Shown here in pieces: positions 49,847 to 57,963 of a DNA stretch of 64,000 nt. This DNA comes from Oceanihabitans sp. 2_MG-2023 (GTDB lineage Bacteria; Bacteroidota; Bacteroidia; Flavobacteriales; Flavobacteriaceae). The DNA lies in assembly GCF_030547245.1 (NCBI RefSeq), contig NZ_JAUOQT010000002.1, forward strand, positions 434,001 to 498,000, given 5' to 3'. Numbering within the stretch: position 1 is the first letter of the stretch; the number at the start of each line of letters is the position of its first letter. The notes under the pieces were generated by a model, which saw nothing but the letters and a program-made list of their open reading frames with translations, did not search any database and was not told the DNA's origin. The position numbers and the translations under genes were made by a program.

Positions 49847-52603
49847 TTATCGTTGATTGTTTTTTGTTTTGTCAAACACGAAATCAATTACTTCTTGATG
49901 ACGTTTTTTAGATCGTACAGAACTACCAGCTGCTGGTGCTCCATAAGGTCTTCTACTTGCTGCTCTAAAAGTTTTAGCTTCCTCTAAATGCATTAACATA
50001 TGGCTGTAAGCTCCCATATTTCTTGGTTCTTCTTGTGCCCAAACTATATCGTCTGCATTTGTATATTTACTTAATACTTTTCGAATATCTTCTATTGGTA
50101 ATGGGAATAATTGCTCTATTCTAACTAATGCAACATCTTCTCTTTCTAATTTTTGTTGCTCTTCTAGTAAATCATAGTAGAACTTTCCGGTTACAAACAC
50201 TAACGTCTTTACGTTATCTGCTGTTGCTTTTGCATCATCAATTAGCATTTGGAAGCTTCCGTTAGCTATTTCATCAACACTAGAAACAACTAATGGATGA
50301 CGTAGTAAACTCTTTGGTGTAAACACAATTAGTGGTTTTCTGAAATTTGCTTTCATTTGCTTACGTAACAAATGGTACATATTTGCAGGTGTAGTACAAT
50401 CTACTACAAACATATTATCTTTAGCACACATTTGAAGATATCGCTCCATACGAGCAGAAGAATGCTCTGCCCCTTGGCCTTCATAACCATGTGGTAATAA
50501 CATCACTAAACCATTTTGTAATTTCCATTTATCTTCAGCTGCAGTGATATATTGATCTAACATAATTTGCGCTCCATTACTAAAGTCTCCAAATTGCGCT
50601 TCCCAAATGGTTAGAGTTTTTGGACTTGCCATAGCATAACCATAATCGAATCCTACAACACCATACTCTGATAATAAGGAGTTAAAAATATAGAAGTTTC
50701 CTTGAGTATCACTTATGTTATTATGTAATACAATTTCTTCTTCGCTATCTTCTACTTTTACAACAGCATGTCTGTGTGAAAAGGTTCCTCTTTCTACATC
50801 TTGACCAGAAATTCTAACATCGTAACCTTCTTCTAAAAGGGTTCCATATGCTAAATGTTCTGCCATTGCCCAATCTAATCTGTTTTCATCAAACATGGTT
50901 TGTCTAGATTCAATAAGGCGAGAAATTTTTCGAATAAACTTTTTATCTTCAGGAAGATTAGAAAGTACTTTCGTTATTTTCGCTAATCCTTCAGCAGCAT
51001 ACGAAGTGTCCACTGGCTGCATCATCCCGTCTTCTTGAGCAGTAGTAAAATCTATCCATTCATTACTCATAAATGGTGTGATTTCTGTTGTTTTAATTTT
51101 TCGAGAATCTTCTAATTTCTCTTCTAATGCATTTTTATAATCTTGTTCTAATTTAGAAACATAATTATTATCTATAACTCCTTCAGCTATTAATTTCTCC
51201 GCATAAATATCTCTAGGATTTTTATGTTTTGCTATTGCTTTATATAATAAAGGTTGCGTGAACTTTGGTTCATCTCCTTCATTATGTCCATATTTTCTGT
51301 ATCCTAATAAGTCAATAAAGACATCACGTTTAAATTTCATTCTAAAATGTAGAGCGAATAAAACGGCATGAACTACTGCTTCTGCATCATCTGCATTTAC
51401 GTGTAATACTGGCGAAAGTGTTACTTTTCCAACATCGGTACAATAGGTACTTGATCTTGCATCTAAATAATTTGTTGTAAAACCTATTTGGTTGTTTACT
51501 ACTATATGAATGGTTCCGTTTGTTTTGTAACCATCTAATTGTGCCATCTGTACGATTTCATACACTAAACCTTGTCCTGCTATTGCAGCATCACCATGAA
51601 CTACAATAGGTAGTACTTGCGATGGGTTTTCTGGGTATTTATCGTCTTGTTTGGCTCTTGTTATACCTTCTACTACAGCGCCAACCGTTTCTAAATGCGA
51701 CGGATTTGGTGCAATGTTTAGATTTATTTTTTTTCCGGTGTCTGTAACTCTATCACTAGTCCAACCTAAGTGATATTTTACATCTCCATCAAATACTTCT
51801 TGTTCGTAATCTTTACCATCAAACTCACTAAAGATATCTTTTGCAGATTTACCAAAAATATTAGTAAGTGTACTTAAACGACCACGATGTGCCATTCCCA
51901 TTACAAATTCTTTTACATCATATTCAGATGCTTTTTCAATAAGTGCATCTAATGCAGGAATTAAAGATTCACCTCCTTCAAGAGAAAAACGTTTTTGTCC
52001 AACATATTTAGTATGTAAAAAACTTTCAAACGAAACTGCTTCGTTTAATTTTTTAAGTATGTGCTTTTTTTCTTCGGCAGAAAAACTTGGTTGATTATCA
52101 TTAAAGTTCAATTTATTTTGAACCCATTGTTTACGTTCAACATTTCTAATGTACATATACTCTACACCTATAGAACTACAATAAATAGCTTCTAAATGTT
52201 TACGTATTTCACGAAGTGTTTGCGGGCCTAAATCTAAAATATCTCCAGCATTAAAAACGGTGTCTAGGTCTGCTTGAGACAAGCCAAAGTTTTCAATTTC
52301 TAGAGTTGGTGCGTATTTACGTCTTGCTCGAACTGGGTTTGTTGCGGTAAACAAATGACCTCTGGTTCTATAACCATCTATAAGTTTTACTACCTGAAAC
52401 TCTTTTTGAACATGTTCTGGAATTTGAGTTGAAACACCTTCAACTATTTCTCCATTTGTTCCAAAAGTTTCGGAACCAAAATCGTAACCTTGAAAAAAGG
52501 CTCTCCAACTAGGCTCAACGGAGTCTGGGTTTTTTATATATTGGTCGTAAAGATCAGCAAAGTATGCTGTATGTGCTGCGTTTAAAAAGGAATATTTATC
52601 CAT
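49847..52603 (-). CDS. odhA: 2-oxoglutarate dehydrogenase E1 component
   Basis: 918 aa, usual length. The N-terminus (F-L-N-A-A-H-T-A-Y-F-A-D-L-Y) is the E1 recruitment segment. M-G-M-A-H-R-G-R-L is in the catalytic region, and G-D-A-A-I-A-G-Q-G plus N-N-Q-I-G-F-T-T is the thiamine diphosphate/Mg site. The C-terminal transketolase-like half includes E-G-Q-G-A-E-H-S-S-A-R. It decarboxylates 2-oxoglutarate in the TCA cycle. First gene of odhA-odhB. A TATTTTTG element lies 39 nt before the ATG. Confidence 0.96.
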   Translation of the reverse strand: MDKYSFLNAAHTAYFADLYDQYIKNPDSVEPSWRAFFQGYDFGSETFGTNGEIVEGVSTQIPEHVQKEFQVVKLIDGYRTRGHLFTATNPVRARRKYAPTLEIENFGLSQADLDTVFNAGDILDLGPQTLREIRKHLEAIYCSSIGVEYMYIRNVERKQWVQNKLNFNDNQPSFSAEEKKHILKKLNEAVSFESFLHTKYVGQKRFSLEGGESLIPALDALIEKASEYDVKEFVMGMAHRGRLSTLTNIFGKSAKDIFSEFDGKDYEQEVFDGDVKYHLGWTSDRVTDTGKKINLNIAPNPSHLETVGAVVEGITRAKQDDKYPENPSQVLPIVVHGDAAIAGQGLVYEIVQMAQLDGYKTNGTIHIVVNNQIGFTTNYLDARSSTYCTDVGKVTLSPVLHVNADDAEAVVHAVLFALHFRMKFKRDVFIDLLGYRKYGHNEGDEPKFTQPLLYKAIAKHKNPRDIYAEKLIAEGVIDNNYVSKLEQDYKNALEEKLEDSRKIKTTEITPFMSNEWIDFTTAQEDGMMQPVDTSYAAEGLAKITKVLSNLPEDKKFIRKISRLIESRQTMFDENRLDWAMAEHLAYGTLLEEGYDVRISGQDVERGTFSHRHAVVKVEDSEEEIVLHNNISDTQGNFYIFNSLLSEYGVVGFDYGYAMASPKTLTIWEAQFGDFSNGAQIMLDQYITAAEDKWKLQNGLVMLLPHGYEGQGAEHSSARMERYLQMCAKDNMFVVDCTTPANMYHLLRKQMKANFRKPLIVFTPKSLLRHPLVVSSVDEIANGSFQMLIDDAKATADNVKTLVFVTGKFYYDLLEEQQKLEREDVALVRIEQLFPLPIEDIRKVLSKYTNADDIVWAQEEPRNMGAYSHMLMHLEEAKTFRAASRRPYGAPAAGSSVRSKKRHQEVIDFVFDKTKNNQR

Positions 52604-52642
52604 TATTTTTTTTGAGAGAATCTAGCTTCAACAAAATTTATT

Positions 52643-52650
52643 CAAAAATA
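52643..52650 (-). promoter_or_regulatory. Bacteroidota -7 promoter element for odhA (TATTTTTG)
   Basis: TATTTTTG on the minus strand, 39 nt before the odhA ATG. The -33 box is not clear. Confidence 0.4.
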
Positions 52651-52719
52651 CAACTTTTACTAAAATTAGATGTAGTTTTATTATATTTATAACATTCTAT
52701 TTTAACATTTTATACAATT

Positions 52720-53265
52720 ATGAATATATCTGCTCCTTTTACCAAAAAAATTATTGCTTTTTTAGTCTTTTCTTGTTTTGTTAATATATCTGCAAAAGCA
52801 CAAGAAAATAATGTAAAACAAAAGAGTGCTTTTTGGCAAAAAGTTCGTGTTGGAGGTGGAATTGGATTAGGTTTTGGTGATGGCTTTTTTAGTGGAACTT
52901 TAGCGCCAAGTGCTATTTACCAATTTGACGATCAATTTGCTTTAGGTATAACTCTTAATACTACGTATAACAAACGTAAAAATGCTTACAAATCAACTAT
53001 TTTAGGTGGTGGTATTATTGGTTTGTATAATCCTATTCCAGAAATACAACTCTCTGGAGAGTTCGAGCAGTTACACGTAAATAGGGATTTTGATTCTAGC
53101 TATGTTAGTAATTTAGATGAAACATATTGGTCACCCGCATTATTCTTAGGTGCTGGTTACAGGTCTCAAAACTTTACTATTGGCATAAGATACGATGTGT
53201 TATATGATGACGACAAAAGTGTATATGGTAGTGCCTGGATTCCTTTTGTTAGAGTTTATTTTTAA
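52720..53265 (+). CDS. Small outer-membrane beta-barrel protein
   Basis: 181 aa. Signal peptide at about 1-28 ending in A-K-A-Q; the mature part has repeated amphipathic strands with Gly/aromatic pattern (G-G-G-I-G-L-G-F-G-D-G-F) and a C-terminal strand ending in V-R-V-Y-F, typical for recognition by the BAM complex. It diverges from odhA; a metabolic link is not supported by its sequence. It overlaps the convergent gene by four bases. Confidence 0.7.
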   Translation: MNISAPFTKKIIAFLVFSCFVNISAKAQENNVKQKSAFWQKVRVGGGIGLGFGDGFFSGTLAPSAIYQFDDQFALGITLNTTYNKRKNAYKSTILGGGIIGLYNPIPEIQLSGEFEQLHVNRDFDSSYVSNLDETYWSPALFLGAGYRSQNFTIGIRYDVLYDDDKSVYGSAWIPFVRVYF

Positions 53266-53612
53266 GAATACTTATTTTTAAACCATACTTTTTGCCATTC
53301 GCGTTTTAAAATTAAAAACGAAACATCTTCGGCTAACTGAACCGTATCGTCTCCGTTTAATTCTTTAACTTGTTTTTCAGGCACATCTATTATGTAAAGA
53401 AGATTTAAATACTCTGCAAACTTTTCTTGTATGAGTTTATAAACCGTTTCATGAAGTAACAGCTTTAAACTTGTAGGTAAAATTTCTTCGTCAAAATCTA
53501 AATCAATGTTAGCAAACAAAAAATCTTTATTAAGTTGTTTTATTAATTTTTTATAAAGCTGAAGACTATTTGCCTCTTCAATTAAATCGTTAAAAGTTAT
53601 AGGTGAATTCAT
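53262..53612 (-). CDS. Conserved hypothetical cytosolic protein
   Basis: 116 aa, acidic and helical, without a signal peptide or membrane span. No motif or family that I recognise. It converges with and overlaps the barrel gene (53262-53265). A degenerate REP-like hairpin lies just upstream (53621-53642). Coding is supported by a clean ATG and by codon composition like its neighbours. Confidence 0.6.
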   Translation of the reverse strand: MNSPITFNDLIEEANSLQLYKKLIKQLNKDFLFANIDLDFDEEILPTSLKLLLHETVYKLIQEKFAEYLNLLYIIDVPEKQVKELNGDDTVQLAEDVSFLILKREWQKVWFKNKYS

Positions 53613-53620
53613 TTTTATTC

Positions 53621-53642
53621 TTCCAGCAAATGCAGAAATCTA
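53621..53642. repeat. Degenerate small REP-like hairpin
   Basis: TTCCAGC, AAAT, GCAGAAA with two mismatched pairs; the right flank GCAGAAATCT is identical to the copy in front of pyrH. Confidence 0.3.
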
Positions 53643-53690
53643 TTTAAATTTAGTTTTTATACTACTTTTCCTTATTTCAAAGAAATAGCA

Positions 53691-54665
53691 TTATACGGTT
53701 CTGTTCATTAATTGTTTACCAAACTGTTTTAATGCTGTTTTATTTTCTTCTGAAATCTGTAAAGTTTCTAAAACAAGAAATGCTTTATTTGTATATGTTT
53801 CAATAGCTCGCTTTGTTGCTTCGGCAGAACCACTAGTAATAAAAACTTCTTTTGTAGCTTCAATTTTATCAGAAGCATCTGTAGGGTTTATACTAAATAA
53901 ATGTTGTAATTGAAGCTGGTCTGCTTCCGAAGAAAACTCCAAAGCTTTTAAATATAAATACGTTTTTTTGTTTTCAATAATATCACCACCAACCTGTTTA
54001 CCAAAGGTTTCTGGATCTCCAAATACGTCTAAATAATCATCTTGCAATTGAAAAGCAATTCCTAGATTCTTTCCAAATTGATAAATTGTATTTTGATCTT
54101 CCTTTGTTGCTCCTGCAATAATTGCTCCCATTTGCATAGCTGCACCAACCAAAACTGCAGTTTTGTATTCTATCATTTTTAAATACTCGGTAATTGTAAC
54201 ATCCTCACGTGTTTCAAAATCAACATCATATTGTTGGCCTTCACAAACTTCTAATGCTGTTTTGCTAAATAATTTAGCTAACGCTTGAAAGGTTTCTGGA
54301 TTATAATTTTCAAAAAGTTGATATGCTAAAATAAGCATCGCATCACCAGAAAGAATACCTGTGTTTATATTCCATTTTTCATGAACTGTTTCTTGTCCTC
54401 TTCGCAAAGGTGCATCGTCCATAATGTCATCATGCACAAGCGAGAAATTATGAAATACCTCTATACTTAAAGCTGCATCTAAAGCTTTTTTATAATCCGT
54501 ATTAAAAATCTCTGCTGTCATTAAAGTTAAAACAGGACGTAATCTTTTACCTCCTATATTTAATATATAATGTATCGGATCATATAATGTTTCTGGCTCT
54601 CTCTTGGAAACAAATTTCTCTAAATAGGAAACAAATGCTTCTTGGTAAAATAGAATGTTTTGCAT
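53691..54665 (-). CDS. Polyprenyl synthetase (trans-isoprenyl diphosphate synthase)
   Basis: 324 aa. The first Asp-rich motif D-D-I-M-D (79-83) is followed by L-R-R-G, and the second, D-D-Y-L-D (209-213), is preceded by F-Q-L-Q. G-G-K-R-L-R-P at about 38-44 binds the allylic diphosphate. It builds polyprenyl diphosphates for menaquinone side chains or carotenoid precursors; chain length cannot be fixed from the motif. Its ATG lies 4 nt after a TATTTTTG element, suggesting a leaderless message. Divergent from the TetR gene. Confidence 0.93.
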   Translation of the reverse strand: MQNILFYQEAFVSYLEKFVSKREPETLYDPIHYILNIGGKRLRPVLTLMTAEIFNTDYKKALDAALSIEVFHNFSLVHDDIMDDAPLRRGQETVHEKWNINTGILSGDAMLILAYQLFENYNPETFQALAKLFSKTALEVCEGQQYDVDFETREDVTITEYLKMIEYKTAVLVGAAMQMGAIIAGATKEDQNTIYQFGKNLGIAFQLQDDYLDVFGDPETFGKQVGGDIIENKKTYLYLKALEFSSEADQLQLQHLFSINPTDASDKIEATKEVFITSGSAEATKRAIETYTNKAFLVLETLQISEENKTALKQFGKQLMNRTV

Positions 54666-54669
54666 CCTG

Positions 54670-54677
54670 CAAAAATA
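54670..54677 (-). promoter_or_regulatory. Bacteroidota -7 promoter element for the polyprenyl synthase (TATTTTTG)
   Basis: TATTTTTG ends 4 nt before the ATG at 54665, so the transcript would begin at or very near the start codon. No -33 TTTG. Confidence 0.4.
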
Positions 54678-54738
54678 AGGGATTTATAAAATAATAAAGC
54701 GATTCTTTAAGTAAAAGTTAAAAAATGATTAAAACTTT

Positions 54739-54766
54739 GGAAACTTTTTTTGTATTTAAAGTTTCC
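54739..54766. promoter_or_regulatory. Probable TetR operator
   Basis: GGAAACTTT and AAAGTTTCC form a perfect 9-bp inverted repeat with a 10-nt spacer. The -33 TTTG of the TetR promoter lies inside it. It is the likely autoregulatory site of the TetR gene directly downstream. Confidence 0.65.
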
Positions 54767-54779
54767 TGTGCTATCTTTG
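54749..54779 (+). promoter_or_regulatory. Consensus promoter of the TetR/efflux operon
   Basis: TTTG at 54749-54752, a 19-nt spacer, TATCTTTG at 54772-54779: a full Bacteroidota consensus. The ATG at 54789 is 9 nt further on, so the leader is only a few nt. Confidence 0.85.
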
Positions 54780-54788
54780 CGTCAAATT

Positions 54789-55394
54789 ATGAGAGAAAAA
54801 ATTATACATAAATCGGCCGAATTATTCCTAACCTTAGGTTTTAAGAGTGTCACTATGGACGATATAGCGAATGCTTTAGGCATATCCAAAAAAACTATAT
54901 ATCAACATTTTGAGAATAAAACCAAATTAATAGAAGCTACTACATTAAATGTTTTTGAAAACATTTGTGGAGGAATAGATTGTATTTGTAATGATTCGCA
55001 GAACCCAATTGAAGAATTGTACGACATTAAAATGTTTGTGATGAATTATTTAAAAAATGAAAAAACATCACCACAATATCAATTGAAGAAATACTATCCG
55101 CAAATTTATCAAAGTTTACAGATGAAACAATTTGAAAAAATGCATGAATCGGTTAAAGATAGTATTCAAAAAGGAGTAGACACCCATTTATTTAGAAAAA
55201 ATATAGATGTTGATTTTATTTCAAGAATGTACTTTAATGGAATGTCGGGAATTAAAGATGAAAGTATTTTTCCTTCCAATAAATTCACCATGGAATATCT
55301 AATGGAAAGCTATCTAGAATACCATTTAAGAGCAATTTGTAGCGAAAAAGGACTACAAACTTTAAACAAATTTACAAACAACAATCAATCTTAA
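54789..55394 (+). CDS. TetR/AcrR family regulator of the efflux operon
   Basis: 201 aa from the ATG at 54789; an in-frame TTG at 54750 lies inside the promoter and is rejected. The N-terminal helix-turn-helix has T-M-D-D-I-A-N-A-L-G-I-S-K-K-T-I-Y-Q-H-F, the standard TetR pattern. The C-terminal helical domain contains a ligand pocket with cysteines near 55-60 (I-C-G-G-I-D-C-I-C). It probably represses its own promoter and thus the TolC, MFP and RND genes that follow in the same direction 20 bp later. Confidence 0.9.
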   Translation: MREKIIHKSAELFLTLGFKSVTMDDIANALGISKKTIYQHFENKTKLIEATTLNVFENICGGIDCICNDSQNPIEELYDIKMFVMNYLKNEKTSPQYQLKKYYPQIYQSLQMKQFEKMHESVKDSIQKGVDTHLFRKNIDVDFISRMYFNGMSGIKDESIFPSNKFTMEYLMESYLEYHLRAICSEKGLQTLNKFTNNNQS

Positions 55395-55414
55395 ATCAAT
55401 CATAAATCAATCTA

Positions 55415-56758
55415 ATGAAAAAAAGTATCACACTGCTATTCTTTGTAATTACCTCTGTAGTTTTTTCGCAAGAAAGCACTTCGAGTTTTAGCTTACAAGA
55501 AGCAATAAACTATGCTTTAAAAAACAACAGGACTGCAAAAAATGCAGCACGAGATATTAAAGCAGCAGAATTACAAAAATGGGAAACCACTGCAACTGGT
55601 TTACCTCAAATAAATGCAACGGTAGATTACCAAAACTGGCTAAAACAACAAGTTACATTACTTCCTGCTGAGCTAACTGGAGGAACACCAGGAACATTTA
55701 TACCTGTTAATTTTAGCACAAAACAAAGCACAACTGCAACTGCCACTTTAACACAAAAATTATTTGACGGCTCCTATCTAGTAGGATTACAGTCTGCTAA
55801 AGTATTTCTAGAAATATCTAAAAATGCAAAAGAGAAAACAGATTTAGAGGTGCGCAAAGCTGTTATTAATGCTTATGGCAATGTTTTACTTGCAGAAGAA
55901 AGTCTGGCGGTTTTAAACAGAAATATTAGTGTTTTAGAAAAAAATATTTTCGAAACCACAAAAATTTATGAGAATGGCTTAGAAGAAGAAGAAAGTGTAG
56001 AACAATTACAAATTACTCTTTCTGGAATAAAAAGCCAATTAAAAAATACTGAGAGGCTAAAAAAACTAGCATACCAAATGTTTAATATAACACTAGGTCT
56101 AGACTTAAGCATCAACTCTAAATTAACAGATAATTTAAGTGGCTTGGCTAATTATAATTCGGCATTAAACCTATTAAATGCTGAAGAAAATGTAGAAAAC
56201 ACTATAGATTACAAAATAGCTGAAAATGATAAAGTAGCAAAAGAACTATTACTTAAACTTGAAAAAAGCAAAGCATTACCAACATTAAATGCTTTTATAA
56301 ATGGAGGTTATTCTGCTTATAACGAAACATTTCATTTTGCAAATAGCAATCAAAAATGGTTTGGCTCTTCTATGTTTGGTGTGAGTTTAAATATACCAAT
56401 ATTTAGCTCAGGAATGCGTAGTGCATCTACCCAAAGAGCAAAAGTAAATCTCGAAAAAGCGCAAGAGGATTTAACAGAAACCCAACAACAATTAAAACTA
56501 CAAATAGCAGCTGCTAAAAGCGATTACCAGTTTGCTATGGAAGATTACGAAAACAAAAAACAAAACTTAAATCTTGCAGAGCGTATCGAACAAAAAAATC
56601 AAACTAAATTTTTTGAAGGCATCGCATCTAGTTTCGATTTACGTCAAGCACAAACACAGTTATACGCAGCACAGCAAGAATTATTACAAGCAATGCTAGA
56701 TGTTATTAATACCAAAGCAGAACTTGAAACTGCTTTAAACGAAATACCTAAAAACTAA
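55415..56758 (+). CDS. TolC family outer-membrane efflux protein
   Basis: 447 aa. Signal peptide at 1-18 (V-V-F-S-Q), then two long coiled-coil repeats (about 130-240 and 340-440) and strand segments typical of OEP/TolC trimers. First structural gene of the efflux operon, 20 bp after the TetR gene; the MFP gene follows after 22 bp. It forms the outer-membrane exit duct. Confidence 0.93.
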   Translation: MKKSITLLFFVITSVVFSQESTSSFSLQEAINYALKNNRTAKNAARDIKAAELQKWETTATGLPQINATVDYQNWLKQQVTLLPAELTGGTPGTFIPVNFSTKQSTTATATLTQKLFDGSYLVGLQSAKVFLEISKNAKEKTDLEVRKAVINAYGNVLLAEESLAVLNRNISVLEKNIFETTKIYENGLEEEESVEQLQITLSGIKSQLKNTERLKKLAYQMFNITLGLDLSINSKLTDNLSGLANYNSALNLLNAEENVENTIDYKIAENDKVAKELLLKLEKSKALPTLNAFINGGYSAYNETFHFANSNQKWFGSSMFGVSLNIPIFSSGMRSASTQRAKVNLEKAQEDLTETQQQLKLQIAAAKSDYQFAMEDYENKKQNLNLAERIEQKNQTKFFEGIASSFDLRQAQTQLYAAQQELLQAMLDVINTKAELETALNEIPKN

Positions 56759-56780
56759 AACAACCAGAAACCATTTTAAA

Positions 56781-57953
56781 ATGAAAAACATATATCCAAT
56801 AATACTTGCAGCATTCCTTTTAGCTTCCTGTGGTGGTGAAAAGAAAAAAAATACTATTGAAAAAGTTCTAGAAAGCAATAACCTAGAAACCATTAGAATA
56901 AAACGTGGAGAAATCGTTGCACAACAACAAGAAATTGCAGAACAACTAAAGCAATTAGATTCAAAAATCGCAAAATTAGACACCACTAAAAAAGTACCAT
57001 TAATAACCACTTTTAAAGCTAAACAAACTGTTTTTAATCACTTTTTAGAATTACAAGGAAGTGTAAGTACTAAAAACAACCTATTAATTTTTCCAGAATA
57101 CTCTGGTATTCTTACTCGTGTATATGTAAAAGAAGGACAAAAAGTTTCTAAAGGTCAAATTTTAGCCAAAATTGATGATGGAGGTATGAGTCAGCAATTA
57201 GCACAAGCACAAATTCAAGCAAACCTTGCTAAAACTACTTTTGAACGTCAAGAACGTTTATGGAACCAAAAAATTGGAAGTGAAATTCAATACCTACAAG
57301 CAAAATCTAGTTACGAAGCTCAAGAACAAGCAGTAAACCAAATACAACAACAAATTAAAAAAACGGTAGTTAAAGCACCGTTCACAGGAACTATTGATGA
57401 TGTTATTACAGACCAAGGAAGTGTAGTTGCTGCAGGACAATCGCAATTGATGCGCATAGTAAATTTAGACAATATGTATATTGAGACAGATGTGCCAGAG
57501 CGATATATCTCTAATGTAACTGTAAATAAAAATGTAGAAGTAGAATTTCCAATTTTAGGAAAAACTTTAGACGCTAAAATAAGACAAGCTGGCAATTTCA
57601 TCAATCCTGCAAATAGAACCTTTAAGGTAGAAGTTGCTGTTCCTAATAAAGACAAAACCATTAAACCTAACTTAACAGCAAAACTTAAAATTAACGACTA
57701 TACAAATAAAGAAGCTCTGTTAATTCCGCAAAGTATTATTTCGGAAAATGCAGAAGGAAAACAATACATTTATGTAGTAAAAGATAAAAATGAAAACGAA
57801 GAAGGAGTTGCCGAACGTGTAATTATTGAAACAGGAAAAACACAAGGTGATGTAATTGAAGTTTTAAAAGGTATTAATGATGGTGCTGAAATTATTCAAG
57901 AAGGAGCACGTAGTGTGAAAAACGGACAAACCGTTAAAGTAATCAACCAGTAA
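56781..57953 (+). CDS. Efflux RND periplasmic adaptor (MFP), lipoprotein
   Basis: 390 aa. Lipobox L-A-S-Cys17 followed by G-G-E-K-K, an Asn/Lys-rich coiled-coil at about 30-65, then the barrel-sandwich domain with G-Q-K-V-S-K-G-Q-I-L-A-K, a helical hairpin, the A-P-F-T-G-T-I-D-D segment, and a beta-barrel/MP domain. It links the RND pump to TolC. The permease gene starts 10 bp later. Confidence 0.93.
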   Translation: MKNIYPIILAAFLLASCGGEKKKNTIEKVLESNNLETIRIKRGEIVAQQQEIAEQLKQLDSKIAKLDTTKKVPLITTFKAKQTVFNHFLELQGSVSTKNNLLIFPEYSGILTRVYVKEGQKVSKGQILAKIDDGGMSQQLAQAQIQANLAKTTFERQERLWNQKIGSEIQYLQAKSSYEAQEQAVNQIQQQIKKTVVKAPFTGTIDDVITDQGSVVAAGQSQLMRIVNLDNMYIETDVPERYISNVTVNKNVEVEFPILGKTLDAKIRQAGNFINPANRTFKVEVAVPNKDKTIKPNLTAKLKINDYTNKEALLIPQSIISENAEGKQYIYVVKDKNENEEGVAERVIIETGKTQGDVIEVLKGINDGAEIIQEGARSVKNGQTVKVINQ

Positions 57954-57963
57954 TTTAGACCTC

